DNA of 64,000 nt from Gymnogyps californianus. Taxonomy: Eukaryota; Chordata; Aves; Accipitriformes; Cathartidae. The notes under the pieces are model-generated. The model was not told where the DNA came from. It did not search any database and worked only from the letters and a program-made list of their open reading frames with translations. The DNA lies in NCBI RefSeq assembly GCF_018139145.2, contig NC_059473.1:60432707-60496706 (forward strand), read 5' to 3'. A program made the position numbers and the translations under genes. This document shows, piece by piece, positions 27,141 to 39,700 of the stretch. How positions within the stretch are numbered: the stretch's first letter is position 1; each line of letters begins with the position of its first letter.

Positions 27141-30100
27141 CCCACTGCTGCAGTGGAGTTCAGCAAAATAATCTTACCAGCTACAAGATCTATTAGCTTG
27201 TGTAGTTTTATCTACAGATAGATAAAAAAGGCATTATTTGGAACTTTTTTAGAATCATTGCAAAGACACAGAGAAAGAACAAAGAAATACCCTCTAGGGG
27301 ACAATATAGCACTGCTGCTCTAAAGATAGTAAATGACACGATCTGTTTTTTAACAGCTTGTAACTCTTGTGAATCTTGTTTATTTCTTTTTGTTGCCTAC
27401 TCATCTAAATCACAGCAAAGCAGAGGAACAGAGGCAGTTTTACTTTTTCTTGCATGCTTGCACATTATCAAGTATTCCTGTAAACATGACACTGAATCCA
27501 TTAATTTTGTTTGTGTAAATACAATTTAAGGGAGCAGGGAAGCTGTAAAAGCATCAAGTGAGGTACTGAAGTGCCTAACAAAAAGCAGAAAAAAATCTTC
27601 TTCACAGAAAGTGATTTTTCTAACCAAGTGTGTTTCATTCCTAGTGCTAATATGACAAAGTGTGTGTTGTTTCCATAGCTGGATGCTCCATATTTCAGAA
27701 CAAGTTAGAGTATGTTCTGAGGCTGTTGTTGAAACAATTACATTTTACTTAACCAGCCAAGTTAAAAGGGGACATAAAATCTGTGTGAGCTTTGCAAACC
27801 GGTGCCATGCTGCAGCTATGATAATGCCAATTCCTTCGCCAATGGCATCTGTAATTTAGCATTGAAATACAAAGGATTGTGACTTGGTCTGTAATTATCT
27901 CTGAGGAAGAATGTGAACTTGATAGTTTTGCGCTGGTAGTTTGGGGGGGAAGAAATTACAAAGACCCTCGTTCCCCAGGGTAGTCCCTAAAGTTATTATA
28001 TTTACAGTGGTCCAATCCTGTGCTTCTGGTACACCTGGCAATTTTTAGTGTGCGATAAATTCATAGTCAGGGTACTAACATGCTGGTGTGGGGTCAGAAA
28101 TACTGTGTAGTGAATGTAATTCCAGGATGCCTGTTAAATAACTAAGTCATCTAGTTATCTTCATATCCCATGTAATGAAACATAGAAAATTCTAGAACAA
28201 GCCTTGGGCAGCTCTGGATATTTCAAGGTGCCGCGCAGCGATGCCAGGTCAGAATGCCAGGCCGTACTAGCAAGGTGTTTAAAAAACACTTCCAGCTCTG
28301 CAGCTAATTTCATTCAGTGCTAGCTGACGGCTTCATCATGCCAGTTAGGCGTGCCACCTGGGGAGCCGTCTCTCGGGCCGCTAAGCTCGGTGGCATGCTC
28401 AGCACCTGTTTGGATGCAAAGCAGTCCCTGATTTTGGAGGAGTGCCTCCCCAGCACCCACACCGCGTGAATCGTTTCAGACCTTATGTCTTGGATCCGGA
28501 GGACCAAGGGGGGTTAGCTAATGGGGCACTAGTGCCGAATTTGGAGGGTGATTCAAGGGAGACCCTTTTCCCCTGCTCTCCCTTTCCAGCCTTCCCGTGA
28601 GCTGCCCACCCTGGGGCCTCCGCGGTGGGCACTGCCCCGAGGTGGCTGGAAGGTTTGCTCAGGAGCTCCGTAGTGATGAATCACAGAGGTATGGCATGGG
28701 TTGATAAGGTCGTGTACTTTACGATTAGATACATCCTCCCTCTAACAGCAGTTCTTTGTCTCCATTTTGCTTTTGGTAATGTTTTTCAGCAGTTTGCATA
28801 CAATGAGTCTCCAAGCAGGAGCTGTTTGACTTGAGACAAAGTTGCTATTATTCTAGGTAAGCTCAGGAAGCCCTCATAATTTATTTGCCCTCAGAAGACA
28901 TAGATTGTTGGCAATTTATTTAAAAGCCAATTAAGTTAAATCACCAAGAAAATATTTTTTTTTTTCTTGCAACCTAGCTGTAAAGGACTTTCAGGTACAT
29001 AAACCAGTGTGTAACAAGAAAAATCTGCCTTGCAGCTGTATTATTTATTTTTTGTGCATTTTAAGTGATGGCTGTAGAGTGGCATGTTCTTTATCTGTAG
29101 CAGTAGCAAAAAAAAAAAAAAATCATGTATTTCAGCTATTCATAGTGCAGGTGTACAGTCTGGGATCCATGGCAAAAGAAAACTATTACATGCTCCCCAA
29201 ATTATTGAAAAATATGGACTACTGCAGTGCCTGCAGCCTGACCAACGTGCAAGTCTATCTCCTCATTTAGAGTTGATGGAGAGCCCAAAGAACTCAGTAG
29301 GAACACTTCAGGCTTAGTTGGGGAGATTTTGGACTAGACTCTCGAGGCGTGTCATTTAGTCAAGTGCCTACTTGTGTTTACAAACTGAAACCTTTTCGAG
29401 CTACCCTGAATGTGGCGTTTATGGTGCTACTGTCCTTTCTCAAAGACCATCTCCGATGTCTCTCCAGGCAGTGTCTCCTGGGCTCTTGACCTCTCTTTGG
29501 CTACGAGCCCCTGTCTGTGGTGAAGCCTCGCCTCTCCTGCCCCAGTCTCTGCTACAGTGTCCTGTGGCTCCCTTGGACTCTTTTGGCTGTTCTGGCTCCC
29601 CTCCTCTGCTCCTTATTGTTGCTTACTGAATAGACTTGCTCAGCAGAGTTTTCAGAATTAAAACAAAACGAGGTAGTCATGGATGACCAATATCAGCTTT
29701 TCCTTTTAACTCAGTCGTAAAACGTTGTTGGCTCGCTGGTTTGGTTTCTACTGTCCATAAAAAGGTTTTGTGCAAGAAGTCCCCTTTTTCCCATCGCCCT
29801 GTGTGACACCAGTGCCGGGATGACCTTCTGCTGGAGAGTCTCATTGCTCAGTTGTGTTGCTGCTCCGTATGAGTTTCCCTGGCAACCAGTTTTGAGCTAC
29901 ACTGAACCAAAAATATCTCACTGTGCTGGGGGAAAGGCAGTTTGCAGACATGTACTTCTCATTAATGACTTCTCTGGATGGTTTGTGTGTTCAGCCTGCA
30001 GATGTCATTATTGTGAACCGATGACTGGGAGATGCGGCGTGCCCCTTTTGCTTACTTCCATGGGCAGCACGGTCTCCAACAAGGCTGCCCTTGCATGATT

Positions 30101-30636
30101 GTCAACTGAGTTGTGACTGTAAGACCCATTGTACTCATTTTTTATGGTACACCGAGGGTCTCGTCTTCTATTGAGAATGGTCTGTGCAGGCTCACAAAGT
30201 CACAGTGATTTTTCTTGGACTCCTTGGATCTCTGCAAATTACCTTGGTTATTACTAGCAACTTTGCCCTTCTTATTTCTATGTAAATATATGCACCTTGG
30301 TTTATAGGTGTGCATGCTGCGAGCTCCGGTTTTGCTGCCATCAGACTTCAAAGGCATGGTTTGTGACACCTCCAAATGAACATGTATATAAATCTTTGGA
30401 TGTCAGGACCCACCAATTCACACAGGAGAGAATGCACAAACTGGAGGTGTTACTTCAAACCTTCCTAGTTCAGTTTTGGCTTGCAGATAATCTTTTCATT
30501 ACCTAATGTAGAACAGTGGTGTGAAGAAAAGCATTGCTAATTCAAGATGTGTTCTCAAGGTGACAGAATTAGAAGAGACTAAATTGGAGAGCAGTATGTC
30601 ATTTTTAGTAACAAGTTCCCTTTTCTGGATTTGTAG
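27141..30636. other. Non-coding stretch just upstream of the first PR-domain exon found
   Basis: The missing first coding exon of the PLAGL1-like gene could lie here or further left. The recognised acceptor at 30,636 needs an upstream exon that ends after the first base of a codon. I found no exon here with an ATG and that phase. A splice-flanked segment at 28,790-28,856 is listed in the findings. A second CpG-containing patch lies near 28,340-28,640. Confidence 0.4.
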
Positions 30637-30792
30637 GGTGTGAGGATTGCGGTAAAAGCCTTATAGGAGAATGCAAACTCCACGGACCACTCATCAGGGC
30701 TAAAGATAGGGTTATTCCTAGCCGAGCCCGTCTCACCCTACCTCACTACCTCACTTTACGAGTGTTGGAGCTGCGAGCTGGAAACCAGCAGA
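30637..30792 (+). CDS. PLAGL1: PR-PLAGL1 gene, first recognised exon: N-terminal part of PR domain
   Basis: The acceptor is TTTGTAG before 30637 and the donor is A|GTAAGT after 30792. The first two bases (GG) complete a codon begun in an unseen exon. TGG (Trp) would fit the W-C-E-x-C start of the PRDM10 and PRDM15 PR regions. It encodes CEDCGKSLIGECKLHGP, then RARLTLPHYLTLRVLELRAG. The C-x2-C and C-x-x-H-G-P pattern is that of the small zinc-binding module just before PR domains. It leaves one base (A) for the next exon. Confidence 0.85.
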
Positions 30793-33700
30793 GTAAGTAT
30801 TTTAGCTCTTTTTCCCACATTTGAGAAAGAGGAGGCAAAAGTACTAATGCTGGCTTGTTTTCATTAATAACTCAAGGCATAATCATTGGGTATTAACAGT
30901 ATGAAGACTACTTTATTTTCAGCTGAGCACAGCTAAAGCTCACATTAAGCTACTTTTTTTTATGACTGATTTTTAGTAACTTCGATGCATAGACTGACAG
31001 CAGGACATTAGCCAGAGCTGGTGTGACATTTAGCTGTGAGCAATCAGTTAGCTCTGTTCAGTCAATACAAGTTTAATGAATGTTGAATTTGTATCTAATA
31101 GTAACAGCCATGCACTATTACATATTTTTTTTCTTTTCCCCAAGCATGCAAAACAGGAAAGAGTATTCAATAAGAGGTCAGAAACAAAATGGTAAATAAC
31201 ATCCCTCATCCACCTCCTGCAAACTCAAAAGAACACAGCGGGTTAATTTACCTTTTGCAGCATCTTCAGTTCATATTATAGAAAGACTGTTGTTTCCTTC
31301 TGAGGGCAGGGCAATTTGAATGCGCAAACTTGAACAAGGGAATGACATCCTTAGTGTGCAAATTTTCCACAGCTACCTGTGTAAAATTAGTCTTGCCTAG
31401 ATTGCATTTCAGAAAGAGAATGACAAGATACCTGTTGTGTTGCACCATTGGTATTAGGCAGGGGAATAACTAGAATGATTAAGACAGCTAATGTGTTTTT
31501 ATAGATTCTCTCCACTCATATTGGGAGAGAACAACCTCGTAAATTATGCCAGCAAGCTGAGCATTATGATAACATCAGCTTGTAGATTGAAGAGTATCAA
31601 TACATTTGTGTTGCATACTCAGTTTAATATCCTGTCATGGATTTTAGGCACTTTTGTATTCAATGTAATACCCATTTTTAAAAAAATCTCTGTACATATT
31701 TACATCCTTCTTAGATTCTTCCCATTAGAATTATTTACCTGGGTTATTTGTCTAGAAGAATAATTCATGTGTTCTGTACTATTGTGTTTATCTCCATTTT
31801 CACAACTGTAAATATACAAGAAATAGTTTGTGATGTCTATATTAATATTAGACTGGTCTTTTTTTATTCACAGTCCTTGGAGTATTTGCAAAGAAAGTAA
31901 TACAGAAGAGAACACAGTTTGGTCCTTATGTTGGTCAACTGTCTACAAAACTGACCCGCTATGATGAGAGCAGGCTAGTCCTGCAGGTAAAAACCCAGTG
32001 ACTTACTATGAAGTGCATATGTGTCTTTTAACAGTTCATATGTATTTATGTATTTTAACAGTCAATTTGCTGTCTGAACTAGTTAATTAATTGTACTCCT
32101 GATCTGTATGTGTGAATGTAAATCACATTATTAGACAGCACAGCATAACCTGCAATACCAAAATGTTCCTGTATATTGTGTTTTCTAGAAGTTTGTTTTC
32201 CTGCTTTCTAGTTTTACCACTTCCAGAGTGATTTACCTATCAGTCTAACAGCTCTTGATAAACTTTTCACAGAGCAGGGCTACTGAAAGTATCCAAGGAT
32301 AGTACTGTCTTCCCAGATAAAACAAAAGGATTTGTGCTTAACACCATGCCACTGGGAGGGTTAAGTTTGTGCACTGAGTTAGCAGTAGTGGCAGAAATAT
32401 GCGCTAAAGCACCTGCTTACTAGGGAGGAACAGTGCAGGGATGGGGAAACACTTCTTAATAATGTGATTATATGTAAACTTTGACTAAATCTATTTAGTC
32501 AGATTGTTATTTAGGGCTGGTACCATCCCTTGCTGCATGTGCAGATACTGATTGTCTCATCTGGACCGTAACACTATTGTTTGTACTTTATCCAGCACAA
32601 ATAGGGGCCTCTCAGGACTAGCCTAGCTTAGACATACGCATCCTTTCCCACAGGGATTCCTTGGGAGTGATAGTTTATCGTAATCCTCTGTGCCCCGGTC
32701 TTTGCATTTTGCTGCACGGGGTCACACCTGGGCACACCTCTGTCATACAGTGAGTCCGTGGTCAAGCCACAGCCTCCGTCAGGACTTCCCGACAGGTCAC
32801 GGTTCTTCCAGAGCCTGCATTTCATATCAGGCCCTCTCACCCCCCAGGAGAGAGGGACCAGCAGCAGCTGTCCTGTGACATGCTTTATGTCTTCATTTGA
32901 GCTTTCTCCGGAAGCTTGGGACTAGAAAACACTGTGTGTTGTGGAGGAAGGCATAGATACAGATGCTTCTGTAATTTTGTTTGAGAGCAAAAGTAGTAGC
33001 TTCAGTAATTGCTGTAAACTTCATTTGCTCATGGAAGTCATGTGAATGGTCTGCCAGGAAAGTAACGCTGTCCTTCTGTGGGATTTTCATGGCATGTTAA
33101 CACCAGAGAGGATTTGTTCTTCTCCATAACTAAATTTCTTCCGTCTTTTTATGAGACACTTTAATTCTTGCAAATGCAGAAAACTTACTTCTCTAATAAG
33201 CTTGCGAGCATGGATGAGCTAAGCACCCAGTTCCTTTCTCTTCACCAAGCCGTTGTAAACCACACCCTATCCTCTATCAGTCAGCCCCGTTTGCTTAAAA
33301 GTATAGTGATAAGCGCAGCTCTGGCTCGTGAATGAACTGTTTCTTCAGAAGAGGAGACTGGAGTCCCAGGTTTCCTACATGGCAGCAGTAGCTGCCTTGA
33401 CTTCTCCCTGGCAGCATTCTGAGTATGTGGCCAAACTTGTCCAATAGGCAGGTGTTTTCATCGGAAACATGACTAAGTTAGATAAAATAGTTCCCAGAAG
33501 CAATGGAAATGCAAATTTTTTTGCAATTAATTGCTCAAATACGTGGTTAGTAGAACAGATACATGCTGTACTGACATCTGTTGTGCAGCTTCAGCCGTCC
33601 ATGTTCGAGACTATATTGCAGAAAAGCAACTGTCTTGTACGAGGTTGGGAGCGTTTGCCTTGTAGAGGTATTCTCTTGGAAAGGAATCTAGGAAGAATGA

Positions 33701-36700
33701 AGTAAAGCAAAAAGAAAGATCTTTCTGGCACAATTGTTCATTTGTATTTACTTTTGCATTGTTAAGGGGAAAAAGAAAAGACTGTTAAAATGCCATTATA
33801 TTCTATGTTACCTCTCTGGACTTACTACACAAGTTATACAATTGTTCCATGCAAAATGTAGTGTTAATACAGCACTAAAGTTTGAGATTATCAAGTACTC
33901 AGGAAGTACATTAAGGCATAAAGCTTATCTTTCTACCTGCCTGTACTTAGTTCTTATAATATTATCTTTATACAACATAAAAATGATGAAATATAAACTG
34001 GAAATATATACAAAGGCCTACAGTTATTTTAGTAGCTGGGTGCTCGGCAGGTATTCGTTCTTCACTTTCTTTTGCACTCGGTATTCTTTAAGAGTGATCT
34101 ATTTCAAAACAACCACGATTTCAAAGGACATATGACCAAGACAGGGTAAATAACTGATAGCCACGATTCCAAGTTAAAGAAAACTAATGTGCCTCTATAC
34201 AGGACTCGGTTTTATCGTGTTGTTTCTCCTGTCCTGCCCCTTTGCTTCAGGTATTGAAAGATGGAGGGAAGTACTTTCTGGACACTCCCAATGAAGACTG
34301 TGGAAACTGGATGATGTTTGTCCGGCTAGCCCGGAACCAAGAAGAACAGACCCTTGTGGCTTATCAGCACTGTGGAGAAGTCTACTTCACAACTGTTAAG
34401 GTAGTTAAACCCACATTGCTGCACCAGTCATCCAAATGGAAATTTATAGGCAAAGGTTCTGAAAGGCTAACCCTTTTACAGATGAAAGATTGATTATATT
34501 TTGCCAACCGGATCTTTATTACATACCACCTTTTATATCACTTAATCGGTAGTAAAGCAAGCAGCGTACGGGGTTTTCCAGTAAAAGGTGGTGTGTACTG
34601 GCTGTTGTGGGTAGTGAAGAAACTGAGCAGAGGGAAGCAGAAATATCATTCATGACGGTGGAGTTTAAATGTGAGTGTTGTAAAGTTCTTCAGTTCCAGA
34701 TAGGTACATGGTGAGATTATCTAGCATTGTTACATTCAACAGTACTTCATTCTGGAAAGAACAAACACATTCCCTTCCTTTATTACATTTTTGGACACAA
34801 GTTGTATTCTGAGCACATTACCAGGTGCTCAGGGACAGGGTGCTAAGTAGAATCTTTATGTACTATTTTCCACGCTCGTTAAATCTGAAGACTTAACTGC
34901 AGAACTTACAATACTGCAATGTTGCCGTGAAATGATCAGTTTATGTTAGAGATTCTGGACTGCATCTTTGTCTGAGGAGAGAGAACAAAGTACTCTGTAT
35001 TTATAAATGACACTGAAACATACAGTCTTGTTTTTTGTTGTTTTGGCCACTTTCTCAGGCAAAGTTTGTTTTAATCAGAACTTAGTCTTTCGTACACTTA
35101 GGAAACTGAAGTCTATATATTGAACATTCATTGTTTTCCTTTTTTATTCTTAAGTTAATGCTTGTATATCATTGTGAGCAACATTAAAAATAAAAAAAAG
35201 AGATAATATTAGTCAAAAGAAGTTACTGGGGGATTAAAATCCAACATTTCAATTTCATTTCCAAGATTGGCACACATTTCTGTGGGATAGTAGTGTTTAC
35301 TTTTGTTCCTCTGTTTATGTTGCTCCACCTGCACAGTGAGAAAAATATTTACCACACAGTGATTATGTGAGAATAAGTTAATAGTGATAACATTTTACAC
35401 CTTCAGAGTCTTTTATAACAGTATGAAGTACAGTTGCTTTTGGATTAATATTAAAATAATTATTTTTAAAAAATAAAATCAATGTAAATAGGTACATACT
35501 AATCTGAGACATTGTTCAGGCTGTGTTTGAGATTCTGATGCAGTCCATACTATTTGAGATTTCAATTTGATTTTAAATGCAAGCTATACTTGTAGAACTG
35601 ACAGGATTGATAATATTATATTTGGGAAGCATGAACAAATGCTTTTCTAAGAAGCTGTAGTTATGAACTGGTAACTTACAATGTCCAGTATAATTTAAAT
35701 ACTATTGAACCAGCTCTCTGCTGACTTCAGCAGAACTCTGCTCATGAAGACTGTCTTAGGATGAGGAGTGTGTCTTGGAACCTTTACTGTGCTGTGTATC
35801 ATAGGGAATTACTTTGGTTTTATTTCTCGTAAGTCCTAGTATCATTCACAGTACTGTGGCATCCTGCAGATTTTGTCCTGGTCAGCGAAAGTGATAGCCT
35901 TTTGCTACACTTAGGCACACCCTGCTGGTCAGGGCGTGAGGCTGCCTTAGGGCTGGTTATGAAGATATTTTCTCAAGATATTTTGAATAAAGTCTGTTAA
36001 GTTGGGAGTAGAAGGAGTGGCTCCTCTCTACACTGTTTTTACAAAGAGATGGGATTTTGGTGACATGAAATTGCAGCTACAAAAGCGTACATGTAAGTGG
36101 CATACTAACAGCACCATTAGCGTACTTGCTGACCTAACAACTGCAGTCCCTAGAAATAAGTGCTTTAAAAAAGTGTAGAATTATGAGGAAGTAAAAATCA
36201 TCCACGGTTGCTGTCTGTCTGATCATAAGAGAGTTTCACGTAGGTGCCGCCATAGCTTTCTCTTACTGTCACAGGTGAGACAGAGTAAATGACAACTCGT
36301 AGTGGATTTGGATACTGATGTTTCATCTCAGTTTTACTGAGATTAGAGCTTTACCTTACTTGACTGTTTCACACACTGATGCACTTGCTGTCCCTCCAAA
36401 GTCATATTGACTAGGTCTCAGCTTCCCACAGAGGAGATCGCCACTGGTCCAGGAATGTCAGGCAGAAAGTCATGACAGTATCATGCTGTACAGCTGTTTG
36501 TGGGTAGCAGTCTCAAGTGTCACTGGCCAAGGTCCCAGGGCATCCCCAGGCATTTGTCTCTGTGGAGCTCCCCCAGGCTTGGTTTTCTCCATGTAAATAG
36601 ACTATATGCAGGAGCACAATGCATGATCGGCCTCCTAGTTGGTGGCTCTGCCTCGTGTCCTTTATTCAGTGGAGAATTCAGCACATACCATTTCTGTTTA

Positions 36701-39700
36701 GGCCAGGTGTTATCAAAACGTACAACCAAACCATACTGGTTGTGCTTGGGAGTTCAAAAGTTCAGGTTTTGACATTATACACACAATTACCTGTCATCTG
36801 TCAGCATTCACAATCTAAGTTGTCTTTCACCTACCATGCTTATCCAACACCGATGTTATAAAATAAGTGCATTTTAAGATGTCACATTTTGTGGAATAAG
36901 ACTCAGCTGCTGTCCTTCCAGGCTAGTTTGTTCTTTTCAGTGGCACAAGTTTAGCTTAGTTAAAGTAAAACTACAAGTACAGTGCGGATTGGCTCTACCC
37001 CTGTTGCAACAATATTGTTTTTTATTATAGATGAAGAAAATTGTGTACAGGGCCAGGGAGTCATATACATCATGACCCCAAAGTTAGTTTTCTCCTTTGC
37101 TTTTAAATAACTAATAGATCTTTAGCCAGTGAGTGTAATCACTCCTCTCTTTTTCTATTTGCTGTATTATTGACTGAAAGTATTTGTCAGAGGAGGTCAT
37201 AGTCCAGTCCAAGGAAAGATTTGGGCAGGCATGACTGGATGGGAGACTGCAGATTATGGGCTCCCTTAATCCTGTGTGGGAAGGTTTCAGTGAAAGGAGG
37301 GCAGAGGTACAATAAAGCACACGCATAGCGAGCCTGACACGTTAGAGCCAGCGCATGGAAGTGCGCAAATTTGACTTGCGGTCCACATATTGATCAACTC
37401 TGCACCTGTGCTCAGTGAGCGCGACATATCCAGGAGGCATCCAAGCTGTTGTGCATTCACGATGCATTTTTCCTTTGCTCGTACCCTGTAGTTAAGTGTT
37501 GCGTCCAGTGGGCTTTGAGACATCAAGGAACGGGCATGGGATATTGCTTGGAAAGACTGCTGGATGTCTGGACATCACAGACGATTACGTCTCACTGAGC
37601 AAAGGTCATGAGGGCTGAGGCACCCCTCCTGCTACTGCCCCCCCCCCCCCAAATCTCTGTACATACACATTTCTGCTTTTAGAAACTGTGAAAGTGTCAA
37701 ACCCTAGTGGACAGTAATGCTCAAAAAGTGCTTGAATCTTGAAACTAAGTTACCAATAATTTAAACAGATTCAAAGAATGCAACTTGGGTAAGGACAACA
37801 AATTGCACAGCCCCGCCCCTCCAATCTTCAGTATTATTTGGTATAGGAAAATTGGCACAAGTAAACACGTGCTATTTTCTTCCATTCACAGCCAATTGAA
37901 CCCCATACAGAATTGAAAGTTTGGTATGCTGCTGATTATGCCAAATTTATGGAAGCTTCTGCAGTCTTCATTAAAGAAGAATCTGATGTCTGTCCTTTGC
38001 CTCCAGTAGCAGTAAGTACCCCTAACCTGCATTCAAGCCATCACCAGACATAGTAAATTATGGTTTATTTACATGCTCTCTCTGTTTATGTAACTCTGGT
38101 AATGCTAGGGTAGACCATAGAGTAGTTGGCTAACACAAAGCCAAGAACAATTTTAACCAAACAGCTACTCAGAGAAAGGCTGCTCTTCCTCTCCTGTGTT
38201 TGTAATCCAATGGAGCTGTTAGATGTAGCCAGAAGTAAGTGGCACCAGTGGGATGTGTTGGGAAGACTTAAGATTGGCATTAATTTGTAGATAACCAAGC
38301 TGTCCAGCCTCAGACTTCTTTCACCAGTTCCCCCTTGTTATGCTCTGACCGGTTGGTCAGATAATTCACTGATTATTTCAGTCTTCCCTGTGCAACAACC
38401 CTGCTCTTCTAATCCCAATACCTTCCCCTCTGTATGATGGTAGGAATCCTTAAACTGATAGGAAAAGTTTGTTAAGTTTTGAAAACATGGCCATGAAGAT
38501 TGGTACCTAAGCTAGAAGGAAATGTTAAACAGGGAATACAAATGAACCAGGAATTCAGAGGTGCTCCAGGAAGGGAAGTAACCCCGTTGCTGCTTTTGCA
38601 TATGAGGCCTTCAGAGTATACCCCAGAAAGAAGGTGTGGGAGAGCCACAGCATCAGACATGGATAAGAGAGAGGAGGGCTCCATCTGTAAATAAAGACAG
38701 AGTGGACATAGCCTCACCATGCTCTCCAGAGCAAGCTAGCCCAAGAGCAAGGGAAAGTGAGGACAGTTTATGAGAAGCTTACGTAAAATGTAGAGACAGC
38801 TAAGGAACTACGTGGTCATGTATTAATTGGAAGTATGTTTCATCAGTGACTGGGGTTTTTTTGTAATTGTTTTTCATTGGAGTTTTTAGAATGTCAGTAT
38901 TCAAAGTGAATTCAACTGAATCCAGTAGAGCTCTTATTTCCACAGAAATAATACTTCCAAATAACGCATTGCTTGCCAAAAAAATGTTTTAATGCCTGTA
39001 AGTCAGGATAGGCTTGAGATCCCCAAACCTAAGGTGTTTCTTATTGAGTTTAAGAAAGTCTAATGGCAAATGTCAAGCTAAGTGAGGAAGCCTTTCCTGG
39101 AGGCGTTGACCATTGCTGTCTGGTAAAGCATGGAGTCAGCCCAAAACATAGGGAAATCCTGTATGGCTAAACTACATTTGTGTGCAGAAACCCACCCAAT
39201 TTGTGTATGGTTGCAATAGCAGATAAGTTATGTTGGTCTAAGGATAAAGTACAATTTGCAACTCCTTTTATAAGAAATTCCATAAAAGGAACAAACGTAG
39301 AGACTTTGAAACTCAGTAAGCACAGATAAACAAAGGTGAAGGACTCAGGACTGTTACAGTAAATGCTAAACAAAAACATGGAAATCAGTATTTAGCCAAC
39401 CATTGTTTTTTCCTTTGAGTTTGTAGACTCCTAGAGAGAATCCATTTCCAGTCAAACAGCTGTGTGGTAGTACATTGAAGTAAATATTGCCAAGGACAAC
39501 GACAGGTCTTGGGAAAGCGCAGGAGAAGATGTAGGGTCAGTGAGAAGAATATGAGCTTTCCTTAGAACGGCTAATAAGACAGACCTGTTTCTGTTCTCAT
39601 TGCAGAAAGAGCCTGTAGACCCTTGGATATGCTCCAGCTGTAGAAGCACTTTTGCAACTTTTGCTTTGCTGGAATCTCACCAGTGCATCCATAAAGACCG

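Noticed and set aside
30297..30506. Frame starting YRCACCELRF, considered as the missing first exon of the PR-PLAGL1 gene
   Set aside because: No donor with the required phase follows it before 30,637, and the Cys pattern does not match a PR-associated finger.
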